DNA of 64,000 nucleotides, from the NCBI GenBank assembly GCA_025738555.1, contig JAOVFP010000011.1:682001-746000 (forward strand), in the 5' to 3' direction. Origin of the DNA: Cyathus striatus. Its lineage: Eukaryota > Basidiomycota > Agaricomycetes > Agaricales > Nidulariaceae. Under the pieces are notes generated by a model, which was not told the DNA's origin, made no database searches, and saw only the letters and a list, made by a program, of their open reading frames with translations. The stretch's first letter is position 1; every line of letters begins with the position of its first letter. Shown here in pieces: positions 54,401 through 64,000 of this stretch. The position numbers were made by a program, and so were the translations under genes.

Positions 54401-55385
54401 GTAGTATGCTAAAGTCCACTAATCATTAGCATTTTATTATTCGTTCAAATTCATGTAAACTGTTCTCACCGAAATGTTCTAAGTAAGCAAAAATAAGCTT
54501 CAAGTTCGACTTTAGGTCTTTCCTGGGATATCACTTTCTCTTAGACTAGATGATAACAAGGTAGAGTGATAGGATACAAAATGTTAGGGAGAGAAGGATA
54601 AGAGCAGGTTGGGTATAGGAACAAGCTACTATATCTGTTCGTGACCTTCTGTATTTGTTCGATATATATAGGCAGGGTGGAGATCAACAGCTTTCACAAT
54701 GTCGTTAAGATGGTCGATAGATCGTACGTCATATATTAGAGATTGTTAGGCACGGCGTGAACGCTCTTGAGAATTTGTGAATAGTAATGGAATGGCATTT
54801 GAACGAGTGCTAGTATTAAGTCATCGGGCTCAGCTTTCACAGGAATTAATTCGATCAAGGCCTATGCGATGTATGTCAACAAGCCCGTAATGAATGATGA
54901 AGCAAGAAGGAGATGCATACCTGTCTAGTCCAGGTTCAGCACCGTAGCACTGTGGGCGGGTGGTCAGGAACATACTATATGTAGGGAATTTGAAGCAAAA
55001 TAGTGTAGATCCACAAGGTCCTATATACTTTTGATTGACTATTATTTGCTTTTTATTTCTACTTTAAGTCGGTGGCACTGTCACGTTTAAGACATCTAAT
55101 GATTAATCAAATCAGCGGCGGTTTGTTCCATGAATTACGGAGATCGTAGCCTTCACGACCGGTATCAAAAGTACTATGGTAGAACACAAAACAATAAAAA
55201 ATTGAGAGTGAGTAGGAATCTTCAGTAGAGCTCGTACATACTTATTGTATTGCACCGTGGACTGGTTGGCTAGGAATCCTGGATAGGTCCATCTGCTTTG
55301 CCGAAGACCACGGCCATCAACTGTGAGCTCAAGTTTGATTCCAAGTCAGTTATTATGAAAGTCAGACTTAACTTGAGACTTGAGT
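54401..55385 (-). repeat. Duplicated upstream region of copy E
   Basis: Matches the flanks of copies A and D (GTTCTCACCGAAATGTTCTAAGTAAGC, GAATTAATTCGATCAAGGCCT, TTCACGACCGGTATCAAAA). The splice acceptor just before the first coding exon is altered (TTTAGCAT instead of TTTAGCAG at about 54410). It ends at the hAT-like insertion. Confidence 0.7.
55379..55385. repeat. Target-site duplication CTTGAGT, left
   Basis: Repeated at 56439-56445; the uninterrupted site ACTTGAGTTACGATATAGT is seen at about 48545. Confidence 0.7.
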
Positions 55386-56438
55386 CCCAGTGAAAATTCG
55401 GTCCAGCAGGATCGAGCGAAGGACAGGCTGTAAACGAGCCGCAGCGAGCAGAAACAGCTGACATCAGCTGGATCGTTCGCGCTCACTCTGGCTTGATTTT
55501 TTTTCAAATGCTCGATTGCATCGAGCTCATTCAAGCCGGGTAAAGCACACATTAGCTCAGTTAGGTATATATAGATTATCTATTTCATTGGATACTGTAC
55601 CGGGGTTTCAAATCGAGCACAATCGAGCATATCAAAGTATATTCGATCCATAACGAGCATCATCAAGCTATGTCATGCCTACTACCTACCTATCCCCTGC
55701 TTCACTATACCCGCCCCCGCCTCTGCCCCTTCCCCTGCTCCGGCTCACATTCCCCCCATTCATCTAGCCTGGAGCCATAAACTCCACTACCCCACTTACT
55801 TCTTGCCCCTTGGCCTCCTCTGGAAACCTGAACCTGAATGAGCCTAAAGATCGTGCATACATCGTCCTAAACTGTTGAAAGAGGGCAGAAAATCACACTT
55901 AGTATCATAAACCAGAATCACGAGCTAGTGAGAGACGCCTCCAATTGTTACAGACTCCTAGCAGAAGTTACGAGGGAGGGGAATGTAGATACAGGGGGAG
56001 ATGGAGGAGGAGGGAGGGGGAGGGAGGGGAACGAGGAGGGAGGAGGAGGGGAACGAGGAGGGAGGAGGAGGGGAACGATAAGAAGGATGCAGGTCATGGA
56101 GATCGTAGAAGAGAAGTGTGTGCACGGACCCGCGGAGATGCACAAGCGGAAGTTGCTTTGCAAGATAAATAAATGACTTGGTTCCACTTCAGTTTGAGTT
56201 TGGTTTGACTTAATAGATAGTATTAGAAGTTACACATACTCAGCATCTCCTAGTACTTAGATATAGTAGCGTAGAGTGTTCATTAACTCTACTCGAGATC
56301 CAAAAATAACATAAGTTGAAAACGAAAGACTTACTTGGTACAATCAATTAATCACGGCTCGACAACCACTTGATCAGCTTGATGTGGCTCGCTCGGGCTT
56401 GCCAGCGCTTGTTCTTGCTCGACTGACTTTTCACTGGG
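55386..56438. mobile_element. hAT-like non-autonomous element, CCCAGTGAAAA ends
   Basis: The left end is CCCAGTGAAAATTCGGTCCA and the reverse-complemented right end CCCAGTGAAAAGTCAGTCGA. It is flanked by CTTGAGT (7 bp, or 8 bp ACTTGAGT/GCTTGAGT with one mismatch). The empty site is present upstream of copy D. Subterminal CGAGC motifs (ATCGAGCAC, AACGAGCATC, GCTCGAC) are frequent at both ends. Length 1053 bp. No transposase: the frames 55928-56187 are translations of a purine tract. Confidence 0.75.
55975..56080. repeat. Purine-rich tandem tract
   Basis: GGGAGGAGGAGGGGAACGA units repeated three times after a G/A-rich run. Strong strand asymmetry; a possible quadruplex or triplex former. Confidence 0.8.
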
Positions 56439-56454
56439 CTTGAGTTACGATATA

Positions 56455-57960
56455 GTTCAAGGCGGACACTGACTTAGTTGTCCTCATCATCGATGGAGGC
56501 CACTCTGGGCTCACCTGGTCCTCATCCTATCTCGTCGTCTATGTCACGTGCAACTCCGTGCATCATGACGACGATGCCGCCGCTATCAAGAGCGGTCTTG
56601 ACGCCATGTCATTCAGCCTCCTCAATGTCTGCTTCTCAGCTCCAACCCGTGTGAGCGTCAACATTGCCACACTCACATCGACTCCTTCGTCCCCTGTCAC
56701 CACATCCTACAGCGTCATTGACGCGTGTCTGCAAACCCACTCCAACTTCCCTCTCGAGTCTCCTCAACATCCCCCTCGTTCGTCAACAAAACATCGCCAA
56801 ATCCTCAATGAATAGGTAAGTGTCTCGTTCCAGTCATCACAACTTCCCCTGCTACCTCATGTTCCAAAAGCATCGTCTAGACAAGGTGGACCTAACACTA
56901 ACGAGAATGCCCACAGCGCGCAACTCCCACACCCACATTCATGCCCATAACGACAACCACCGCCATGACACCGACACCAATGCCAATGCTTACAACAAGG
57001 ACGAGGACAGCGCCCGACGGCCACATCAAGAAGTACAGGAGGAACGACGAGGGTGGTACATGACAGGAGTGGTGGGAGTGGGCGCATAGTGAGGGGAGCG
57101 AGGAGGACAACAGTGCCTGGCGCCTGGCAGCCACAGCAGGGAGGAGGAGAACAGCCTGGACAAGGAGGAATGTCGAGGGCATTGCACGGTGGGAGGGGTG
57201 GTGGAGACGGACACATAGCACTCATCTGCACACCTCGCAACGGCGCCAGCCCCCAGCCCCTCCTCAACCCATCCTTTCCTGCCGTCGTCACCAACCCTGT
57301 CAACGGCTCCTGCCATCGCCGTCGCCGTGCATCCAGCAACCTCACCGCAACTCACGCCCCGTCTTCTAGTCCACAACGATGATGACGATACCCCCTTCCC
57401 TCCCCCTCCTCCACTTATTCACAACTATGGTGACAACGGTAGCAAGAGCGGCAACAATGGGACATTGTCCAGACCCCTCCAACCCCTTCCTTGAAGATGA
57501 CGACGCCGCAGGAAGAACGTGCCGACGTCACCCAGCTCCCCTCCTCCCTCCTCCCTCTGCATCATAACGACAACGACGGTGCGTCATCCAGACCCCCCAG
57601 CCCCTTGATCCTTGTGTCACGAAGACACCACTGCTTCTAGCAAGAAGGACGTTGTCGGCATGTCACTTAACCCCCCTCCTCCATCGCATTCTCGTCCACA
57701 GCAACTATGCCGCCCCCTTCCATCCCCCTCCTCCCCTTCTTCACGATGACAACAACATCGCTGGCAAGAGCGGCATCATCCAACCCCCTCCAGCCCTCTC
57801 CTCTGTGTCGTGAAGACGACAACATCACAGGTAGATATGGCATCGACGGCCCGCCGCTGAACCCCCTCCTCCCTCTTTCTCCCCCTCTGCGTCACAACAA
57901 TGACGAGCCCGCCATATCACACCTTGTCACCGCCCTCGCTGCCTCCACGCTGCCAGTGTA
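56455..57960. repeat. GC-rich dispersed repeat, copy 3
   Basis: The longest and most complete copy. 56560-56815 matches copy 2, and 57000-57590 matches 50440-51010 (GAGCGAGGAGGACAACAG, CAGGGAGGAGGAGAACAGCC). It ends at about 57960 with GCCACACTGC-like text before AT-rich DNA. No conserved protein is supported. Confidence 0.65.
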
Positions 57961-58870
57961 TTGTGCCGCATTTTGTTATATTAGTATATGTAGTTTTTCT
58001 ATTCGTATAGTTATTAATAATATAATATAGTGTTTGATGTTATAACCACAGTTTGTGTGAACCTAAAAGGCATTGGAAGACGTGGTAAGGAATTCTGAGA
58101 ATAAGTAGGGAATTTATAACTGATTAGATTTCATAAACTAAGCACAGACATCAGCAAATTCCCCATGCACTAAATTGGTATAATTAGTTCAATAAGGGGT
58201 ACCCATCACCTAATTACATCTAATGTTTACTTATTTGCGACTTATATTCATAAGTAAGTGTTAATAAGTAAAGATAAGTCACCACCAGTAACTAATTGCA
58301 ATCTAGTAATCACTAAATGCTATTTACTTCATTACATATAACGTACTTATTTGATACTTAAATATACTTACTGATGTTGGAACGCGAAGGGTTGCTTATG
58401 CAATCCATGCGCTATTGATGCGCCGTATCGTTATAGGCCGGACAATGCTGCCTTCAAGGCCATTGACTTCATTTGTTTCCGTATTAGAAATTTTCATTTG
58501 TATTTAATTTGATTAGAAAGCTTTTCTGCTCTCCTCAGTCATCGCCACTCTGTGAGAACTGAGGTGAGCATACTCTACTTAGATTTACTTACACACTTAC
58601 TTGTATTACCTTCTGTAGTATTCATACTATTCTATCATTCTAACTACGCAATAAATAAAAGTTCTTATAAAGCTATAATAAGTATTTATTATTGTATGAG
58701 CTGAGCTTGTGATGTGCAATGAAATTGAGAAGTCCCAAGCCGAATTACTATACTTAAGTAACTTAAGTAAGGCTACGGTAACTTGGCTGTAACTTGATGC
58801 GACGGCTCTGTCGTTGGTTGAGCCGAAGTATGTCCAGCCAAAGAGTCGTCAGCCAATCAAATTATTGGAA
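57961..58870. other. AT-rich region without a gene
   Basis: Contains many AATAAGTAA/TTACTTATT units (58200-58380). An E-box-like CACGTG lies at about 58885 just outside. No coding signature. Confidence 0.5.
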
Positions 58871-58899
58871 GAATGACGTGTTTTCACGTGACTAATTCC

Positions 58900-59480
58900 A
58901 CGTCACAAACTCGTTCAACTCATTCAACTCGTTTGACTTTCCCCTTGCTTTTCCCCTCTCTCTTCTTTCATCCTTCATATTCTTTCACTCCCCTCTCCCA
59001 CTCTTATACTCTCAGTCACACACTCTCGCCCCCTTGGACATGCACACTCACCCTCTCGGATGTGCACTCTTGCCCCCCCGGACACGCTCTCTCAGTCTCT
59101 CGGACACGCCCTCACCCTTGGACATGCTCTTGCCCTCTCGTTCTCTCGGACACATACTCTTGCACTCTCAGACACACTCTCTCATGGACACACTCATTCT
59201 CGAAATTTTCGATATGCACCCTCTTGATCTCTCGGACACATTCTATCAAACACCAAATCTTACTCTCTTGAACAAGCTCTCTCAGGCACGCTCTCTCAAA
59301 CATGCTCTCCCAGACACCAACTCTCCAACGTTCTTTCTTGGACATACTCTCCTGAACACACTCTTGGACATGCCCTCTCAGATATTAACTCTCGCTCTCT
59401 TAGACTTGTACTCTTAGGCTTTCGCCCTCCTCCCGCAATCTCACTCTCACTCTTGCTCTTTTGTACTCTTTCACTCTAGC
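58900..59480. repeat. CTCTCGGACACNCTC low-complexity repeat
   Basis: Pyrimidine-rich units such as CTCTCGGACACACTCTC and TTGGACATGCTCTTGCCCTC recur dozens of times. The overlapping frames 58873-59271 and 59034-59417 merely translate the repeat (DTPSPL, SRTHS-like text). Not a gene. Confidence 0.75.
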
Positions 59481-60558
59481 TACTGTCTCTTCATTCACTC
59501 CTGGCGCTGTTTGCCTCTACTGATTCCTCTTGAGTTTTGTAATTAGCTGAGTGTATACTATAGTGATAGTTACTACCTAGACTATACTATGTTTATGTAT
59601 TATATGTGTTTAATAGAATGCTTCTACCCTCTATCCTATAACTGAAATAAAGGAATAGGGCCAGCAAGTGGCAAAGCCCACTACTTACCTCTTCTTTACC
59701 AATCGAGATTTCATGCAGTGAGGTGATATAGGAGCCACTGTAGGGAGGCGCCTGCCGAAACGTGTAGTGCCTCGACATCGCTAAAAAGATTTATTGCACA
59801 CGTAACGTAAAAAGCTGATGCCAATGAAATAAAAATACAGCGCAAGAAAAAGTGCGAAATGAGCAAAGAAACGAAATGAAACGGAGTGAATCTAAGTAAC
59901 GAAGAGAGATGTCACGTCACACAAGCTTATTCTAAGCAATATTGGGTACTGAGTACTAAGTGTTCACAAGAGTCAGAGAAAGACGAGGAGACATACACAG
60001 TAGTAGGAAACGAAGGGATAGAGTTGGGTGAGCAAGATGATCCCAAGGCTGTTCTGTGTGTAGGTGGCTGTGAGCTCTTCTTAGTATATATTTTACAGTG
60101 GTGAGTGAGGAAGGCCAGATAGTTGAAGAGGTCAAATGTCTCAGATTGATAGGATTATGAGATAGCGTCGAGGAATAACATAGATCGATAAAAATTTCAA
60201 ACGATAAAACGACACTGATGCAACCGCCACATTGGGCCCCTCTCATTGTTTCTAACTCCCATCGCAAATGCTCCCTAAGACTGCCTGCAAAAACGCAAAA
60301 ATAGATCCTGAAGGTGCCACATATCCGGAAGATCGGAGGGAGAGACGAGAGGCAGAGTCGTAGGTGTCATAGAATCTGCTGTGCTGATGTCTGCGGCGAT
60401 ATCATATTTCTCCATTCGCGAGACGTTAGTGATCTCGAGCGAAATGTGGCCAAAATGGCCACATAAGTAGCCTGTAGGTGATGAATTGATCCTCCATCTT
60501 GGCCTAATTCTTCCTACTGGATGTCCGCTCCCTCATCCTACTTCCCCTCTTTGGAACA
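59481..60558. other. Region without a confident gene
   Basis: Short unsupported frames (59593-59778, 59886-60104, 59956-60267). No domain or repeat boundary recognised. Confidence 0.45.
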
Positions 60559-61451
60559 CTAAGTCCTATTCATAAAAATCCTTGCTTCTTCTCCATCAGT
60601 CAGAATGTCACGCAGCCCGAATGGACACTGAAGACCATTCTTGCCATGTTCATCGATCTCTGTTAGCCCAAGTGTTAGTATAGATGAATCATAGGTAAAA
60701 CATATGGCTTGACTAGGTACTGAAGCACCTGTATGTAACCTTGTATGCGAAAAATTGTGGATACTATGAGGACAGTATGCTTCGATTTTTTCCGATATAA
60801 GACGCTCTTGATCTATCATATTATCAATCAGCATCATGTTCCCCATTGAACAATACATAACAAAGAAGAAGAAAGAGGTGGGGCCAGGGGCAAAGGAGAG
60901 AAAGAGAAAGAGAACTCACTCTCAACATTAATGACACCCCTCATCCACCTAGTCTTCCTCATCGTTGCCCATAGTCTTTCTCCAGAATCCCCAAGAGAGT
61001 AATACATCCGCGTATCTTTCTGAATTTTACAGTTCCCAAACAGCGCGAAGACTCGATTATCTGGTGTCCCATTTAGAGGAGTAGGTACCTTATATGGAAC
61101 ACCTTTATCTACCTGTCTGTGAACAACGTAATAAGGGGAAGGATAAATGGGACATACTACAAAATCAATAAAACTATAGGAAGATACATAACGTTGGGCG
61201 AGGGGGCTGAATGCTTTCCCTCTGAGCATGACAAGCGCCTTGGTGTGGAATGCTGCAAAGACATCGAGAGAGAGGAGTGTTTCTCTTATGGTTGTTGCGA
61301 TGAGCTGGGTTATGATTTGGGTGCCTTTTCGCGGAGTGCGGCCGCTGGCGTGTGAGGGGGCTGTGAGGCCTGATTGGAGGATGTTGGTGAGTGTGCTTTG
61401 GAATTTGGATTCTGGTACTCGGGCAGCTGTGTGTGTTAGTCGATAATTCAT
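60559..61451 (-). CDS. Hypothetical protein, two-exon model
   Basis: Minus-strand ATG at 61451. The first exon frame (to about 60935) reads VPESKFQSTLTNILQSGLTA, QLIATTIRETLLSLDVFAAF and VRKVPTPL-like text ending RWMRGVINVE. A GTGAGT donor near 60925 and a TATGATAG acceptor near 60824 would join DQERLISEKIEAYCPHSIHN, ASVPSQAICFTYDSSIL and a stop at 60559. The composition is that of a soluble, mixed alpha/beta protein, and serine codons vary as in real genes. No family was recognised. It is divergent to the plus-strand ORF at 61.7 kb, with ~200-250 bp between them. Confidence 0.4.
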
Positions 61452-61689
61452 GAGGAAAGGGAAGGGGGAAGTAAGGGTGAACAGTCTGTTCTGCTTGATG
61501 AGGTTTGCTTTGGGTTCGATCTAGTAGCGAGGCGAGAGTGTGTGCATGAGAGCTGGAGTGTGGAGCAGTGCAGTGTTATTTGGTGCAAGGAAGATATTCC
61601 AGCAGGCTGTTGAACATTGAGTGCGAGTAAGTGACTTTATCGATTGAAGGCCGCTGACAGAGTAGCAAATATAATAAAAACTGGCACTG

Positions 61690-62058
61690 TCTCCCCTTTC
61701 TTACTTACAGGTGATCCCTCTTCGGATGATGTCACCCTCGTTCAACTCACTCGCGAATTTCCCCGCATCGAATTGTACATCACCCAGACCGGAGAATGGT
61801 CTCCATGCGTAGTCTCCTACCTAAGTGCTCCCATTGACTTGTTTGACGGTAGAAAGGGTTCCTTCGAGTGTGCACTTATCAGATTGGAGGAAGCGAATGT
61901 AGGTATTACAAAGTGGATCTTTTGCTCAAAAATATAGGTTCATTGCGTCGGTTGAACAAGGTGAGCGAAGGTATATTCTTGATGTGGAAGTGGTAAATGA
62001 GAGCTTGAGGAGCGTTGGTAAAGTCTCGGTAAACGACATTGATGAGGCTAAAATATGA
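61690..62058 (+). pseudogene. Hypothetical protein fragment, probably interrupted
   Basis: One frame encodes GDPSSDDVTLVQLTREFPRI, ELYITQTGEWSPCVVSYLSA and CALIRLEEAN, starting after an acceptor-like CTTACTTACAG at about 61708. A second frame downstream (about 61942-62058) reads FIASVEQGERRYILDVEVVN and ends at a TGA. No GT-AG intron joins them in phase, so either a frameshift or an unseen splice site is present. No family recognised. Confidence 0.35.
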
Positions 62059-62704
62059 CAGTGACTGTGAGACTGTAAAAAACGAATATGTATCAGAACA
62101 CAGTAGAATTAAGTGAAAAAGAGAAAATTAAACGGACCATTCGTCCATTGAATATTGAACGTTGTTGTAAGGTCTTGAGATGCACATCACGAGTACTGAG
62201 TTGTTCTAATGATTGAGGCATTGTGAATGATGGGCACATGTAGTGTCGCACAGGTCACAACAATTCAGAATGAGCATCAGCCAATCAGGTTGAGATCTTA
62301 TCCAAGATCCTCAAATTACCATATCCGGTGGCACAAACGTCCCTAATACCCAACTACCTTAAAAGGTAGTGGGAATAATGCAAGCATATTGTGAGCAATA
62401 TTATGAGCTAATAGAGAACTAATGAGTGAAACTGAATCACTAATTTGAATCAAAACTTACCTATAATATCCTAATTGTGAGCTAATGTCCACCTAATTTT
62501 TCGGAATAAGTAGGGGACCTCAGCTAATTTGCCTAAAATGCCTTATGAGATTTATTTGGACTAAATTATCCATAAATCAGCTTATCTCACTCTTAATTTC
62601 AGCTAAATTGGCTAAATTTGTGATGTGGGTATTTGCTGATGCCGAATCTGTGCAGACATTATCGCATTACTTACATTCTGCTCAGATCCATACGGACACC
62701 TGGG
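62059..62704. other. AT-rich region without a gene
   Basis: Includes the CTACCTTAAAAGGTAG motif (62354-62369, reverse of 1891-1906) and AATAAGTAGGGGACCTC, similar to text at 6620. Probably remnants of the repeat seen at 1.9 and 5.0-6.75 kb. Confidence 0.45.
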
Positions 62705-63187
62705 GAGAGTGTAAATGATGTATCTTTATACAAGCCTAGTTGGTGCCCACCGTGCAATCGCTGGGTTTATATTCCATTAAACATATGTTCTAAAAATTCA
62801 GATCTAGTGTTGCTATGTCATACATGATCACCACGATGAGCATCATACCATAGGAATTACAACGATGATCTCTATAGGGTTACTAAGTATATTTCTACAT
62901 GATATGAATTGATGATCTCTGACGGGTTGACATTATCATAATCCACCTTCTTAGTTTTGTCAGTTACCACCGCAATGATAGATGTAAATGCCTTTTAAGT
63001 ATACACACCGCATCCGAGCACGTACCCGCACATAAAAATAGTACGAGAATCGTAACCACCTCAAGTCCTTACTTTACCAAGCCAACTATCAGTCATCCAT
63101 ACAATATATATATACATTTATGCTTGCGATATTGGATTACTTGCTACGTCTAAAATCACATCCCACTGGTCCTAGCGACAGGCGGCT
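62705..63187. repeat. 5' flank of seven-span family copy 3
   Basis: Same unit as 51140-51578 and 1-300. It starts with TTTATACAAGCCTAGTTGGT and runs to the ATG. Confidence 0.8.
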
Positions 63188-64000
63188 ATGTCAGATTTCA
63201 ATCCGGGTCCGACCTCTTGTCCATCCACAGCTCTCGATTGTACGGTAATACAGACTTGGGTGGTCGGGGCTATTGTCTCAGGGGTTGGATATGGTATTGT
63301 CTGCTTAATCTGCTTTCAATGTGTATTCTTCCTCTCCAAGTCGATGCTCACTAGTAAAGAGCAACGTACGCGGAACATATTTCTGATATTTTATACCGTA
63401 GCTATGCTCGCATTAAGCAGCATGGCCATCGCTGCAAATGCTGCTACTACCTGGAACGCGATTTTTGATTCAATGAACTTTCAACTAAAAACCATGAATT
63501 TTTTCAATGTGCTGGGCCCTGTGGGATCCGCTTCATTTGTCTTGACCAACTGGGCTTCCGACGGAATATTAGTGAGTTTTGCACCCTAGTTCAGCATGAA
63601 TTGACATTGAAGCAACCAACTCAAATGTTCGTTCGGAAGATCTGGAGGTCAATTGTCATCTACAGAAATTGCGAGAGTACCATATATCGATATGGATGCC
63701 GCTCCCTCATATCGGTGTTATTTTGTTACACCTTCGGTATGTAATATTTTAAACACTTGGTTCCACAGGTACTGACATGAAATTATAGTTATTGGAATTG
63801 TGTTGATACGAACTGTCTCACATTCAGAATCGGTACTTCAATCTGGTCCAATATCCTTTGTTGCAGTCAGCATGTCACTCCATGTCCTAATAACTGCAAC
63901 GATTGTAGGACGGCTTTCGTACTTCCGTCGCATTTCGATTATCACTCTTGGAAGTAAGGAAGGCAAGAAGCTTATTAGTATCATTTCCATGCTGTTGGAA
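63188..64000 (+). CDS. Seven-span membrane protein family, copy 3 (intact as far as seen, cut by window end)
   Basis: Exons 63188-63571, 63613-63736 and 63789 onward join in frame across GT-AG introns of 41 and 52 nt. Predicted spans: VVGAIVSGVGYGIVCLICF, IFLIFYTVAMLALSSMAIAA, the VLGPVGSASFVLTNWASDGI region, LISVLFCYTFVIGIVLI and FVAVSMSLHVLITATIVG, with a sixth starting at the window edge. RKIWRSIVIYR after span 3 is a basic cytosolic loop in the inferred topology. It differs from copy 1 by an extra base at the exon 2 start, which keeps the frame open here. The family is typical of Agaricomycetes; its function is not known to me. Confidence 0.75.

Noticed and set aside
58873..59417. Two overlapping ORFs of 132 and 127 codons
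   Set aside because: Both translate the CTCTCGGACAC low-complexity repeat in two frames.
61690..62058. Cystatin-like inhibitor
   Set aside because: The piece FIASVEQGERRYILDVEVV loosely recalls cystatins, but no QxVxG loop is present and the two fragments do not splice in phase.

Overview
This is nuclear DNA from a filamentous fungus, most likely a mushroom-forming basidiomycete (Agaricomycetes). Coding pieces are broken by GT-AG introns that are nearly all 41-61 nt long. The protein families fit that group: a seven-span membrane family, Ser/Thr-rich single-pass membrane proteins, Tc1/mariner, Ty1/copia and LINE relics, and a large WRKY-GCM1 type transposon. No bacterial operons, rRNA genes, CRISPR arrays or canonical tRNAs are visible. 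The species is not identifiable from the sequence. The window is repeat-rich, gene-poor and heavily decayed.

Layout. 0-1.2 kb: copy 1 of a seven-span membrane protein family (plus strand). 1.2-9.3 kb: no confident gene, but an element with inverted arms (5.0-6.75), a minisatellite (6.96-7.23) and a GAGTTCC-rich inverted-repeat element (8.83-9.28). 9.5-9.8 kb: Ty1/copia scrap. 10.6-14.6 kb: three copies of a ~0.65-kb repeat, with a hAT-like non-autonomous element (11591-13024, 8-bp duplication) between two inverted ones. 14.7-15.15 kb: decayed coding remnant. 15.48-21.15 kb: the main object, a multi-exon transposon gene encoding in one chain a WRKY-GCM1 zinc finger, a DDE-type transposase core, a ubiquitin-specific protease (USP), a PHD-like zinc finger and an uncharacterised C-terminal module. 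21.8-24 kb: LINE scrap, AAGTTCC satellite and three tRNA-like pol III units. 24.5-27.5 kb: a multi-exon SPT5-like (NGN/KOW) paralogue with two nonsense codons. 27.7 kb: LINE scrap.

30.8-56.5 kb holds five minus-strand copies (A-E) of a single-pass membrane protein family: beta-rich ectodomain, Ser/Thr-rich stalk, one membrane helix and, in A, C, D and E, a cytosolic tail with a PPNY (PPxY) motif. Copy D looks intact. A has a nonsense codon. B has a different tail. C has a 5'-truncated LINE placed at its stop codon with a 13-bp target duplication. E is split by a 1171-bp solo-LTR-like insertion and ends inside antisense sequence of the seven-span family. Further insertions are a Tc1/mariner relic (48717-49978) and a hAT-like element (55386-56438). 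Three copies of a GC-rich repeat lie at 38.6, 50.0 and 56.5 kb. The last 1.3 kb carries copy 3 of the seven-span family, the least damaged, running off the window.

How it fits together: two duplicated membrane-protein families form a scaffold repeatedly hit by LINE, LTR, mariner, hAT-like and MITE insertions. Many broken frames carry in-frame TGA where the frame or family memory predicts arginine, consistent with CGA to TGA change at methylated CpG. The large transposon is the least ordinary object because it carries its own deubiquitinase-like and histone-reader-like domains.
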